Shown here: one piece after another, positions 9,379-27,028 of the stretch | How the letters are laid out: each line of letters begins with the position of its first letter | Position numbering within the stretch: position 1 is the stretch's first letter | Origin: Breviolum minutum Mf 1.05b.01 | Lineage: Eukaryota; Sar; Dinophyceae; Suessiales; Symbiodiniaceae | Direction of reading: 5' to 3' | Length of the DNA: 64,000 nucleotides | Assembly (NCBI GenBank): GCA_000507305.1 | Contig: DF239213.1 | Span: 186,001 to 250,000, forward strand | Notes under the pieces: model-generated | What the model saw: only the letters and a program-made list of their open reading frames with translations | Told to the model about the DNA's origin: nothing | Databases searched by the model: none | Made by a program: the position numbers and the translations under genes

Positions 9379-11215
9379 ATGACAGTGTCAGCCATTGAGG
9401 TGGAGGACGGGCAGAAATGGGGAAAGGCTGTCTGTGTTTTGTGATCATTGAAGTGTCGCATTCCAGGATGAGGAGCTCATGAGCCTGGGCTCCAGGTGTG
9501 GGGAGCCTGTCGAATACAATTCCACCTTTAAAGCTGAGGGATGCTTGTGGCTTGTGAGATGAGGTCATTGTGGCAAAAGGGCTCAATAATTGGAAAAACC
9601 AATCAGTGATTACTTACATGGGCGTTTGAAGTTGTGTATCTTGAATAAGCTTTTTCAGCACCAGGATCAACAAACACTTTCCTAGGATTCCTGGCAAGGA
9701 ATTGTAGTTCGAAACCAACGGATTTCAGGGTGTCCTTGATAGTTTTGAGACATCCACCATCCACCTTTTCCTAGAGGCCGGAAAGGAGTAGCGCACAATC
9801 TAGATGTTGATCAGGTGGAATCTGTTTGGAACGAAGTATGTGTAGAGATTCGACAAATACATGGAGGCAAAGTGACCAATGTGGAACCTAGCAGGCCATG
9901 GAGTGAAGCCACCTTTGGCGGTGGCACATCCTTTGAGGTTCAATCCTTTGTGGTTCAGCCAGGCCGGGAGAGGTTGGTTGCTTCGATGATGTTTCAGGAA
10001 CGATTGTTGCACCAAGGTCTGGAAGAGCCACCAGGAATGCCAGTTCCTGAACCATGGCCGGAGGTGCCAGCACCGTTACTTGGCTTATTGCTTGGAGAAG
10101 TGGCTGCAAGATGCTGCGACCTAGGGAAGAATCTATCAGATACAAGATCAAGATGTTTACAGTATTTTGATGTATTTTGCACCATGACATCATGACATAT
10201 CTTTATTGGAGAGCTTTGCATTTTTGCGCACGAATGATCGCGAGTGAGGGGAATTTTTTGAATTTTGACGAACCAAGGCCCTCACCAATGCTGGCGCCTG
10301 AAGAGTTGCTTGGCTCCAAAGAGTGGTTGGAGGCAATATGCAGAACGAATCGTTGATGAAAATTGATGAAAATTGATGAAACCTGGTCCCGAAAACAACT
10401 TTGGTCCAGGTCTTGTCTGTACCTGAGGCCGGATGACCCTCCTGGTGCCTTGTCTGACACTTTTGTCCAAAGTCGTTCGGTGCAGTTTAGTTTTACGACC
10501 AGGCACATCTCCAACCGAAGGGCAAGCCAATTCCATCTAGTATCCTGATGGAGATGCCGAGGCACCAAGAAAAGGAAGAAAAGGATGCGTCCCAAAAAGA
10601 GGAGAACTTGCCGAACTTGCTAGCTGCTAGCTTTTTTTTGAAGTATGCATGGCCGATGCAAACTTGTCCAGGACTCCAGAAACCGTGGCTCTGTCGCACG
10701 AAGCACGTGAAGCACGTCTAGAAACTTGGCAGAGAACTCTGGGAAGTCTCATCGTCGGCCAAAGTCCAGCTTGTCCTGCCTGCGCTTTGTTTTTTGCATC
10801 TCAGGAGCAAGACTTACCGCGGCTGGAATTGGACCTCGAATCCATCCTGCAAAGTCAGGTGTGAAGAGAGGGGATTGCCATGGAGAGAAATTGATCCGTT
10901 CTTTGCAGCAACCCATTTACTCCATGTCATCAGATGTAGCTTAGCAACTCAGCAGACTTTTGGGCAAAGCGTGAAAGACATGGCAGGTCGAGGGAATTGA
11001 AGCAGCCAAGCAAAGATTGGAGGCTTATTCTCTTGCAGATGATAGTTGTGGAGAAGTTTTCTGTCGCGCAGCTGCAGCATGCCTTATTATTTCCATCGGT
11101 TTAAACATCCACCCGCTCTGACCTAAATGGAGTGGCGCAGGCTGCTTGCAGAGAGGAGCTCGAACGTCTTCACGACACGACGCTTGTTTGGTGTTCGTGG
11201 TTTGCTCCAACCGGG
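9379..11215 (+). CDS. Candidate multi-exon gene of unknown product behind the SL relic
   Basis: The first coding piece starts at ATG 9379 (MTVSAIEVEDGQKWGK). Further + pieces with coding character follow: 9467-9495 (DEELMSLGS), about 9815-9990 (EIRQIHGGKVTNVE, then GGGTSFEVQSFVVQPG), about 10262-10345 (LAPEELLGSKEWLEAI), 10649-10861 (an ATG frame starting MADANLSRTPETVALS, ending in a CAG|GTG donor), 10987 to about 11070 (VEGIEAAKQRLEAYSLADD) and from 11141 (AACREELERLHDTTLVW). Acceptors at 9467, 9815, 10987 and 11141 are all AG|G. The chain of phases was not closed, so some pieces may be false or belong to two genes. The sequence is charged and helical and matches no family I recognise. It could be the cytoplasmic N-terminal part of the ion-channel gene that follows. 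Confidence 0.35.
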
Positions 11216-11534
11216 ACTTTTACATGTCTGTTGGCTTAGGTCAAACAAGGTACAGTAGTCTGAATCATTCACCAGTTTTACCGAAAAGTCTCTTTACAAA
11301 CAAGCTTCATGACTATCAAGGCTACAACACGCAGTCCACAGCTTGGATAAAAAGTGCGTGGCGACAGATCGCATGATACAACTGGAAGCTCCTGATGAAA
11401 GTTGCACTGCTTCTGCAGTGTCTCACTGGCAAATATTTCGTGCGAACATTGTTAGTACTGGTGGATGTGCCCAGAATCTCAAAAGTGAGTCGAGAGTGTA
11501 GTTTGGCTTTATAGGGAGAGGACACCTCAAGCTC

Positions 11535-11789
11535 TTGATTGCTCCAACACTTAAACAACGATTTTTTGAGGGTGCCTGGGTGCCTGTGTGTCCCCAGGAT
11601 TTCTCCACCTTGGAGGAAGCAGGGACGGTGCTGGATGCCAAGTGTTGCAGTGGCAGCCCGGTGATGGCAGCCTCCTGGAGTCCCATTCAGGTGTTGATCT
11701 CCCCGCAAAGCCAAGTGAAAGATGTGGCATCACCTCGTGAAGTATCAACGATGATGACCGGAGCCAAAATGAAGGAATCTTTGGTTTGA
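11535..11789 (+). CDS. Possible exon region before the channel gene
   Basis: The frame reads RFFEGAWVPVCPQDFSTLEE then AGTVLDAK, a plausible globular sequence, and stays open for 84 codons. Its start is ATT or earlier, not a clear ATG. It may connect the upstream exons to the channel exons. The overlapping minus-strand frames look like shadows. Confidence 0.3.
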   Translation: MIAPTLKQRFFEGAWVPVCPQDFSTLEEAGTVLDAKCCSGSPVMAASWSPIQVLISPQSQVKDVASPREVSTMMTGAKMKESLV

Positions 11790-11914
11790 GCATTTCATAC
11801 CTTGGTCGGGCAGAGATTCACTGAATGGCCGGAGCAGGTATTTGAAGTGAAAACCCACAGCCATACCTAGTCAGTAAGGAAGATGCAGTGAACTCTAGTG
11901 GTGAAGTGCCAAGC

Positions 11915-14900
11915 AGTTGATGAGTAGCATGCCACGAAGTTTGCCAAAGGAGTGGCCTCAGCGCTGCTTGGTCTCTGGGGTCTATGCACTGTTTGCCCAA
12001 TGGATCACATTGCTGAGCATGGTCGTTATTTGGTTGGACACTGATCTTTCAGCATCTGGGATTTAGCAATTTGAACATTTTGCTTGCCCAGATATGGTAT
12101 TCGATTTTAAGCGTTTTCTAGTGCTGTTTGTGCCTGTTGTGTTGTAACTTCTGTGCATTTTGCAATCAATGCACCTCCTGCGTTTGAATGTAGCAAAAGT
12201 CCCCCCAAAGGCACCGAGATGTACTTGGAAACTGAGGCAGTCATGTCCATGGAAAGGATGGAAGAGAGCCAACCTGCTTGGATGATCACGGTTAGGGTGC
12301 TAAACTGGATCCTCTGGCTTTGATGAACACGTTATTTCACGTTGGTGAATCCTTGTCGTCATTAATCATTATCCTCAAAAAGTTGTGGATTCGTGGTTTG
12401 TTCAGATCCAAGGATTTGCACTGCTTTCTTCACACTAGAATTGGTGCTGCGCTTCAAAGCCATGACCAAATGCAACTTGAACAATTGGCAAAACAGATGA
12501 GCCATTGATGTCTCGACAGCTTCATGGAAACAAAGGGAGCATCCAAATTTTTTGACAGGACGATTGAGGAGCTTTCTCTTAATATTCATAATCTTCACCC
12601 AGAAAGTGCAACTACAATCGTGCGAGGCAAAGAACTGTGGAGTGGACCCAGCAGATTTTGGAATCTCTTCGATACCCTAATCGTTTTGTTGGCCTGGGCG
12701 GATGAGATCTACATCCTTGTCACGTCAAGTGGCTTGGCTCTTATGGACCCGGCGCTTGTTTGGTTCCATGAGCATCGTGAATGAGTTCTATCGCTTGTTA
12801 TACTATACAGGTCCTGTTGTTACTATCATTTAGGTATTGTCATCCTTATAACTTATAACCGCGTTGCGCTTCACAGCTGCAGGTGGGTTGCAGGTCTTGC
12901 GAGTAGCGCGGGTACTTCGAGTTGGAAGGTGAATATCGAGAGCTGCGGGTGAGATGGTGAAAAAATTGCAGTATCTCAGTAGAGCCCTAGGACTTGCGAC
13001 ACCCAGGAAAAGGGCCGAAAATCCCGAAAAAATCTCCGTAAGAAAAGTTCAAGTGCACCTTTCCGGAAGGCTCTTCCGATTCTGCCCACAGTTGGAGAGC
13101 TGGGTATCTTGGCCTTTCCGCAAAGTGAGGGATGGCTGTTTCAAAGGTCGAATTGAACTTCCATGCATTTACATGATTAGGGCATAAGTTATGGCTTTGG
13201 GTGTGCCACTTCAACGGCTTCAGACCTTTTGGATGTGCAATATTTGCATTATAGTGCACGATTGTGTATCAAGCGAGTTGAAAGACGCGAACAACTGTCC
13301 TGCAGTTTGAGTCTGAACTCTTGTTTGCACTAGGCCACAGCCCTGCTGGACTCGTTGCATGCCCTGTGCTGGTCAATAGCAGTGATGACTTTGGTGCTTT
13401 ACACAGCCTCTATTTGCCACCTGGGCTGAGCTAGCTTCCGTGACATTTTGTGACTATAACTTGTTTGACTTGATACATGTTGTGCTTGCTTTTGGATATG
13501 TAGGGATTATCATAGTTCTCAATCATGAAGTCTCCGCGAAACTGGGTCATGTCGGGTCATTTTGTGCAGATCTGACTGCTCCAGAGGTCTGACTTCCAGT
13601 TGCGCTGACTGGGTGAAAGGCCAGATGCATTCTGCTGATCCTGGTTGGGCAGATCTACTCGACCAAGGGGATTCCCTAGTTTTGCCGCAATTTGGCCGCA
13701 AAGGTGACAAGTTCATTTGCAACCAGTGAGAAACTGCCAGGACTCGAGGAATCAAGGGTTGTTCCCATGCTCTTATCCACTGCCATGGGTCCACAAAATA
13801 GGTGCTGTAAATCGATGAAACAAAGTTTCAAGTGACTGGAGTCCGTTGTCTTCGATCCCTTCTCTACTTGTCCAATCCTGATGCAGCAAGGAATGATCCA
13901 AAACATGCCGAGCTGGTTATGAGTATTTGGGTGCCTTGGCCTTGACTGGAAAGATCAGACACCGGGGGCCTGAGACGTAGGCCAGCAGTCTTGGAGCTGT
14001 GGGTTTTTAAACACAGGATATTGAGGGAAGAATTAGCTTCTTAGTCAGACCATGTCAGACCCCAAGGTTGAAAAAGAAATAACGGCCATTTCTCTTCCGC
14101 GCTCTGGTGTAGGCCTGGTTTGGATCACTGCCTCGCTGTAGCTACACCTTGCTACGATGTTTGGGCGGCTGGGGTCAGGAAAGCCAGGCCTTGTTCCTGG
14201 GTGGCAAAGTCATGGGAGAGATATCATATGAATTCATATGATCATTATATAAATTCACCGCCAACCAAAAGATGTAGAAAATTCACAGGAAATTTCGAAC
14301 CGTCAGGATAAACAATGTTCTTGAAGCTGGGGGTGAGAGGGTGCACCGCTCCCGCCTGGGAGTGTCCAAGGGTGGTTCTCTGGTTGCGTTTTTGTAGTTG
14401 TTGAGGTACTTTTTACGTTTCTACGGTATCTGCATATTTCGTTCCCACACTGATTTTACAGCGCTTCCTTACAACATTTTTCAACAACATCGTTTCAGAA
14501 CACTCCTTTCCATCAGAAGGGTGAGAATACATTTTTTTTGCCGGTCGGGTTTCATCTTATCCACTCATCGATCTTTTTTTGGGCAGAGGTTGAATTCAGC
14601 AGCTTCGCAGTTTTTTATGTTGAACTTGGCCTGTTTTTTTGCTTGGCGGAATCTGGGCATTTGTGCCACTTGTGTAATTCTGATGAATTTTGCTCAACCA
14701 TCATTTTGTTCCAGCTGGTGAACTTCCACACTGTTCTCAACATATCCGCACTTCAAGCCGTTTTGCGCAATTGCTCCTCCACAACATTTCGTTTGTGTCC
14801 CCTCCTCAAGTTTTGTTGTGCTTGGTCTGTGTTCCTGCAAGGTCAGGAATTTTATTTTGGAGACTTCATGAGTTTCATATCGTTTTGACTCATCGAAAGG

Positions 14901-15267
14901 AAAAGAGTGCTGGATCCAAGGCTTCAAGTTGGATTTGTTTCTGCTGCGGTCTTCCAGCTGTACTTCTGGAAGCTTAGCAGAATTGTCGACCGCAAAGGAT
15001 AAATGCCTTCGGCATGGCCAGTCCCAAGCAAATGAAGGGGTTACACTATATTTATATACATCTTTGATGAAAGGAGATGTGCGTGTATATGAACATAGAA
15101 GGATTGGTAGTGAGGACAAGCAACAGGTTCATTTCAGATGTGTTCTAAGGACAATGTTGGTGGTGGTTTTCAATGTCACCATTGGCTTGGTTGTTGATGC
15201 TATCGTGGCTTCCTCGAGGAGATCAGATCAGAGGAGAGATGCTGCTGTACATCAACTTGTTTCGTGA
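11915..15267 (+). CDS. Voltage-gated ion-channel-like protein (S1, S3, S4, S6 exons seen)
   Basis: Four + exons fit a 6-TM voltage-gated cation channel. About 11915-12050: FAQWITLLSMVVIWLDTDLS, an S1-like helix ending in the typical (E/D)TDL. 12627 to about 12736: WSGPSRFWNLFDTLIVLLAW then ADEIYILV, the S2-S3 loop and S3 with the W-N-x-F-D signature. 12883-12928: GLQVLRVARVLRVGR, an S4 voltage sensor with four Arg spaced every third residue. About 15138-15267: MLVVVFNVTIGLVVDAIVAS, an S6-type helix, then basic residues to a TGA. Acceptors at 12627 and 12883 are AG|G. Dinoflagellate channels of this kind are usually single-domain or four-domain Ca/Na-channel relatives; which ion passes cannot be told because the S5-pore exon (expected between 12.93 and 15.1 kb) was not found. 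The gene may be damaged there or simply have short exons I missed. Confidence 0.55.
14223..14242. repeat. Perfect 20-bp palindrome
   Basis: ATCATATGAATTCATATGAT equals its own reverse complement. It lies in a presumed intron of the channel gene. Confidence 0.85.
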
Positions 15268-15530
15268 GCACGTTGCAGGGATTGGAAAGACGTGATGAAG
15301 TGCCAGCTGTAAGATGCTTGCAGTAAGTCAAAACCAGAATCCAAGCAGTACGTACACACACACACACACATATTCCGGAGATCCCGATTCGAACCTACAC
15401 ACACCAACAGAATTTATTCGGATCTTTTTCTCGCACTGGACTAGTGCATCCTGCAGGATGTCGGATTCTGAGCATCTTGCAGATCTGCCCGTTCCATAGA
15501 TTCTAGGCTGTGTCTGAGATCGACATGCGG

Positions 15531-15551
15531 CTTGAGCCAAGTCAGTGACTT
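15531..15551 (-). other. Spliced-leader-like sequence, minus strand
   Basis: On the minus strand the stretch ends TTGGCTCAAG, ten exact bases of the leader 3' end; the bases before it agree poorly. An ATG follows 32 bases downstream on that strand (18 codons, then stop). It is weaker than the copy at 9341. Confidence 0.3.
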
Positions 15552-15557
15552 GGCCAA

Positions 15558-16737
15558 TTCCGGACTTGGGATTGTTCATTTGATGTACAGTACTATATAT
15601 TATACTACAATACTCTCATATTTTTCTCATTGCACTGGTGTGGGAGGCCCAGTGAAGAAAATCTTTCTGATGTTGTGTACGCAAGTGAATGTTGAATGTG
15701 GCTGCCGGTGCGGCAGCTTGCAGCGTCTTGGAGAATCAAAGTTAGCTTTGTGTTGTAGTGAAAGAACTGTACACTCAAACATGCAGAGACAAAAAAAGCA
15801 AGAATCAAAGCTGGCTTCGGATGCTTCGATGACTTCCAGCTCAGGTTCCAATGCTCAAATGATTTCCAGCCTCTGAAACCAGGAGGTTTGGAACTAGTAG
15901 GGAGATGCTGAACTTGAGATTCTTCCACTAGTGCACTAGCGGTTGAGTCGAACAACAAATCCAGGGTCAGTCCTTTGAAGCTGGTAATTCATGGAGACCA
16001 TGACAGAAGAATCTCCAGAATCTCAGTGTAATGTTAGGTGCTGTTGAAGTGTTCTCTGCAGACTGGAAGCGTGGTTTTCCAGTTCCCTTCCTCCCAAAGA
16101 TTGGGGAAGTGGCAGATTCGACATCAAAGCATGTCCTTTGGCTTGATGCATGGGGTTGCCTTTTTTTTGATGCTACCATGGCCATTGCCCAAGATGGTGA
16201 ATTGTCAAAGTAATGAAGGATTGAAGGATTTGATGAAAGATTTTATATACTTGTACTGCTTCATTGACACCCTTCACAGGCCCTTCGACTCCCAAGATGG
16301 GAAGCGAGCACAGTGGACGTGTCATGAAAAGACCTGCAGCGATTCAATTTGAGTGTGGCACAAGAACTATTTCTGGGGGCCATTGAGGTGTAACTGAAGG
16401 AAACGACTTGTCCACGCGATTCAAAAACTTGGTTGAAATCAGATCTTGGTTCCAGTGCGTTGGCCACTTGCAGATTTTGGCAGAGCTGAACAATCATGAA
16501 GAGGAAGAACTTGGACAACCAGGTTCATGACCATAGGACCATAGGTATTGGAGATTCCTTTTGAAGATCATTTCAAAGTCACTGAAAAGTGAATTGGAAG
16601 GTGCTCTCGATTCGGGCACTGCACAATTCAAATAGAACATGGCCTCAAAATTTTGCCCATGAGTGGCCGTGGTACATGGACAAGGATCTTTAGATATCTT
16701 CAGTACTGTGCCGCTTTGACACACAACATTTCAGCCA
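15558..16737. other. Interval without a supported gene
   Basis: Only short frames on both strands are present; none has a known motif or a splice chain. The trans-splicing site of the oxidoreductase gene probably lies at the right end (TTTCAG at 16729-16734, three bases before the ATG). Confidence 0.4.
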
Positions 16738-22583
<5,846 letters not shown>

Positions 22584-23944
22584 CTTGCCCCTTGTACGAT
22601 GGGCTGGCAAAATGGAATGCGCGCCAAGCCTCAAACTGTGGTGCAGGGAGGGAACCAAAAATTGCGCAAAGACTGTCTATAAATCACGCAATCATGTTGC
22701 AATTCCAAACGTCCGCCTGCCAAGTGGCTATCAATGTCATTTTTCTCTTTCGCACGATTGCATGGTGTTGTCTCTGAGAAGTGCAAAGATGCAATAGAGG
22801 CACCCATCTCATGTTGCACTGCAGCTGGCTTGTTTTTTTTCAGTGCCGCTTTGAGCTTCCTAAACTGCCTTTGGCCGCACTCGCCGGGGTCCTGGCATCA
22901 CCGTGTGAGAGCAATTGTACTGAGCATTGTTAGTGTGCGTGCAGCGGTTTTTCCTTTGGCCATATTTTCCCGCTTGAAAGCCTGAATACTGCATGATCAT
23001 TTCCGTGTACACCTCATCTGTACTCTCTGTCATGTTTTTTTCTCGATAAGAAAAGTCAAGCGGCAAACTTTGTAGAGGTAGATGCAACATGATGCACCTT
23101 CATTACAAAAAATTGTATTAACCTTGTTCAGACTGTCTCTTTGTAGCGCAAATGAAACTCTGAGGTCCCGAAAGATGTGTCCGGTCCTCCCTGCATCTGC
23201 TGCTCTCTTGGTTGAGGAGCGGTTTGTGTTTAAAATCTGCTTCCGGCCAGAACTCAGAATTCATACACTAGTACTTGCAGTCTGACAAACCTGTCATGAG
23301 ATTGAACCTGCCCTCCAACTGCAAAGACGAATCCATGCATTAGTTTTGCAATACGCATTACACACTTGCTATGCCATATGCAGAGCCCCTGGCAGAGTTC
23401 AACCCTTGTCCTGGAGGTTCATGATGGCACAAAAACCCCGTCAACGTTTCAAAACTACGCTGAAGAACACCTGTCACAGTGCAACACTTGTATAGGAAGC
23501 GGTATTCTGATATTCTTGTTAAATTTTAGAATTGGAAAGCATGGCCCAAAGTCCCTTTTTCATTTGGTTGGGGCCGAGTGGGCGTTGTTGGGATGATGAT
23601 GTGGCCACGGTCGTCAGTATCCCTATGAGTGTTTAGGCATACACAACTAGAAGTAGGGGCATCGTTTTGCTGTTTGGTCCGACCAATCACAGCGCACACG
23701 AGAGGTGATAAAACTGGGAGAATGAAACCCTGCAATAATTGTGGCGTTTTTATGTTGTTGCACCACCCCAAATGTCTTTTTGAGAAATCTTGACTCATAT
23801 TATTTCCGGCGTGCTTGCTCTTTAAGTCTTTTTCTCTCACATTTCTCAGCAGAGTTTTGATCAATCCTCCGAACTGATTAATTGTGATGGTACTTCCCGG
23901 GTGCCTTTTGCACCGATGAGTGTACGTGTGAAAACGACACCTTG
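22584..23944. other. Interval without a supported gene
   Basis: Only weak coding-like + fragments are present, for example about 23385-23470 (SSTLVLEVHDGTKTPSTFQN). There is no splice chain or motif. Confidence 0.35.
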
Positions 23945-23974
23945 GTCAGGCACAGGTACCCCAGGAGAAAAGCA

Positions 23975-24250
23975 GATGCTTGGCAACAAAAAACTTCGGC
24001 ATGGATGGAAGAAGATCTAGATTTACTATTGTGTTCCACAAATTTGGCGCGCTTGGACAAGTTTTCAAGTTGCGGGAGGGCTCTTTACTCAGGCGTGCTA
24101 GCTGCTAATGCAATTGTTGCAGTTGTGCTCGGGTTTCAAGACTTTCTGCTCAAACATCGTAGATGTCACTCAGAATTGACAAAGCTCTACCAAACACAGC
24201 TTTCTATTTGGATCGGAAAGACATTGTTATTTGATGTCACTTGCTTTTGA
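23975..24250 (+). CDS. Possible exon region with one hydrophobic segment (unknown)
   Basis: A + frame reads SAWMEEDLDLLLCSTNLARL, then a hydrophobic stretch GVLAANAIVAVVLGF, then a charged tail, and closes with TGA at 24248-24250. It could hold one membrane helix. There is no family match, and start and splice sites are uncertain. Confidence 0.25.
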   Translation, partial: DAWQQKTSAWMEEDLDLLLCSTNLARLDKFSSCGRALYSGVLAANAIVAVVLGFQDFLLKHRRCHSELTKLYQTQLSIWIGKTLLFDVTCF

Positions 24251-24954
24251 GAAATCAATCTTTCTGGTGTCGTTGCTTCTTCTCGGATATTGAGGTGGTG
24301 ATTCCGAGGGCAATTGCATTCCTCTTAGCAATGAGCGCAAGACAAAGACGCATCGAGGACCTCAATCTGGGGTAGATCTGAGTAAATCAAGTTTGGGCAA
24401 AGAGACCGATATACATTTAAATCATTAAGCGTTTGGCTTATGTCGGATCTCTCCGTGAGGATGCCTTCGCTCACTCAATGTGGAGGCCGATCGAAGCTGC
24501 GTGGTTGCTGTCGAGAACAAGTTGTCGACCCGCTGAGCTTTCAATGTTGTGCATGGTGTCAGATGTGTCAGATGTGTCACATGTCGTCCAATTCACTGTT
24601 CACGCCAAAGGCATGTTTTTTTTTTCTTCTTAGAGATATCATGGAAGTTTGCAATCAATATATCTGGAGCAGTTGTGAACGTGAGACTTTTCATCAAATA
24701 CAAGAGGATTAAGAAAGTTGGTTTGGTGGCACTGACTACATTGAAGCACTAAAGCCACCAAGACAATTTAAATTTAAGTGCACAACCAAAAAATACGTCT
24801 TACAGGCAAAGTGTGTCCATATTACAGCATGTACCGGTATGGTCGCAACCACGCAGGTACCAGGCCGTTACCGCCAAGCAGGGAAACCAAAGCACCTGAG
24901 CGGCATACGAGGGAAGAACTTTGAGCTTCAAGAACTTTCTGTCAACCTGGAGGA

Positions 24955-25065
24955 TATATGGGTGTTTCCTAAAATGGTGGTACCCCCAAAACACCCAAAC
25001 ATGGTCATTTTTAGTAGGAAAACCAATAGCTGTTGGGTACCACCATTTTAGGAAACCCCCATATA
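24955..25065. mobile_element. MITE-like inverted-repeat element (31-bp arms, 49-bp spacer)
   Basis: The left arm 24955-24985 and the right arm 25035-25065 are reverse complements over 31 bases with one mismatch; the core is TTTCCTAAAATGGTGGTACC. The spacer repeats related words (CCAAAACACCCAAACATGG). The 111-base unit has no coding capacity of its own. The ends are TATATGGG/CCCATATA, so a TA target duplication is possible but not proven. Minus-strand frames across it (GGFLKWWYPTAIGFPTKND) resemble predicted peptides I have seen from Symbiodiniaceae, which would fit a high-copy element. Confidence 0.65.
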
Positions 25066-25348
25066 GAATACTCAGCCTGAAAGATGGTGCCAACCACTGT
25101 GGAAGCATCTAGGATCATGGTGAATTTAGCCAGGACGTACTTCTTTGGAATTTAGACTCCTGTGAAACAAGTCTTGCAAGCTCGTTTTCAACCGACCGTA
25201 TATAGTTCAGATATAGCAGCGGTTTTTATGCAGTTTTTCCCGCTCTACTTGATAGAGGGTCAACCATTCTTCAAGCTTTCACACTGATGCATCTAAGGAA
25301 AACCAAAGTGGCTGCTTGGTTGCAGCAATTTATCCAGCTGTTCTGCAG

Positions 25349-26383
25349 ATTCTGCAGCAAAAAAAAGACACCAGGACAAGGGCACTGGAACAGCCCGAAA
25401 AGTTCCTTGCACGTCTGTGCTTTCGTTTCAAGGTGCGATTCACCGTGGAGTCGAAGCCGTTCGGTATTGATCTCGATATGGTCGAAAGCGACGGGGACAT
25501 CTATGTGGTGAAGGTCTGACGCCCAGACCTCCAATCTCCCAATCTCCCAATCTCCCAATCTCCGATTGCTTCAAGAATTGAGCGGCTTGGTAAGGTCACT
25601 CCAGGAAGTCTCGCTGAGAATGCTGGAATTTGCGTTGGAGACAAGTTGTGGAGTGCTGGAGGCAGGTGGTGAAGGGTGGTAGACACAGGTACAATGTTTG
25701 ACTTATGGCCTGTCTTGACTGTGGAATCAGAAGCAAATAGTATCAAATTAAATAATCGTTACTTTAGAATTTTAGAATTTAGCGTACTTTAGAATTTAGG
25801 GTGGGTTTGCATGAAACAACGTGAGGTACGAGGAAACCACATGCACAAAATAGCTAATATCAATTCAGCAAATTCAGGCAACTCAGCAAAGATGAGCGCA
25901 GCAAAAGCAAAGCACGGCACAAAAGTCAGAAAATCAAGACCAAAGCATCAGGTAGGAAGGACCGCTAAGATTCCGTTTCCGAGAATTCAGGTCCCAGAAA
26001 TTCCTGACAACAGTACTTGACTTGGGTCTGAAGGTGGTTGCACAAGAACCGATATCACCATGTATGAACTAGAAAAAGATAGTATAGCATCAAGTATGTT
26101 GGAGCTGTTCTCCTGCCTGGAATTTGTAAGACTTCGGCTTTTGTGCCGGCATGCAGGTCGGACGGTCCGTGGAGTAGCTTGGCTGGCATAGCATGAACAT
26201 GTCACATTTGGGCAGCAGAAAGTGTTGCAGATGATACTTCTGACAACTCTGCTCATTGTGTGAGATTGGGTGTCAGCAAGTGCTCGAGGACGACTTTCAG
26301 TTCAAATCCCACCCTGAAACCAAGGCAGAGCAGGCTCTTGCCATTCGGGAGTTGCTGCCCCCTTTCAGGATGATCTTCCAAAG
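25349..26383 (+). CDS. PDZ-domain protein (partial, split gene)
   Basis: Exon 25349-25513 reads ...ALEQPEKFLARLCFRFK then VRFTVESKPFGIDLDMVE and ends SDGDIYVVK. A GT-AG intron of 81 bases (25514-25594) follows, carrying a CCCAATCT minisatellite. Exon 25595-25665 then reads VTPGSLAENAGICVGDKLWS then AGG. Joined, this is a PDZ fold: the K-P-F-G-I-D carboxylate-binding loop, then V-x-P-G-S-L-A-x-x-A-G-I-x-V-G-D-x-L. PDZ domains bind C-terminal peptides and act as scaffolds or protease substrate sensors. A further coding exon, about 26277-26383 (HPETKAEQALAIRELLPPFR), ends at a GT donor and may be part of the same gene, though its phase does not join directly. The 5' end is not found; the domain call is firm, the gene limits are not. 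Confidence 0.6.
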
Positions 26384-27028
26384 GTGCGTGGTCGTATGTG
26401 CAGCTGCAAGTTTGATTTATATATACGCATATAATTACTGTACACTATATTATATTTATATTTTGAGTTGTTGTAGATCTTCCAAAGATAAATGTGCAAA
26501 CCTAACTGTGCTAGATTACTGGAGCGTGATTGGGGGGGGATTTTACCTGTTGTAGCATGTCAGCTATGCAGGGGCTAGAGAAAAGCCTCTCGGCTGCACA
26601 AGTCCTGCATGTTTCAACGTCGACGTTGATTGTATCCCAGTCCTGGGTGAATTTGTGTGTTTGTTCATGACTCGTCCATTTAGCATTTCAGCCTTTGCAA
26701 GCATGCAATATACAAACAAAGTGAACCAAAAATGCACGAAAAATACGACATGTCAATACATACAAAACTCTATGTTGGGTATAGGTCTGAAGTCGATGAT
26801 GTTTTAGATAAATCATATCATATATCATATATTTTACACACAAAATGAATCAAGCTCGAAACCGAGGCTTTGAACTTGTAGAGTGTGTGTGTGTGTGCTG
26901 CCTGTGGCATTCGATACTGGGAATGATTTCAAAACTGACACTGACCTATGTCATGAAGCAGGAATACAATGGAATACATGGATAAATTCTTGTTGTCGTT
27001 TCTTTTTCATTCGTACCTTTTCTTGCAG

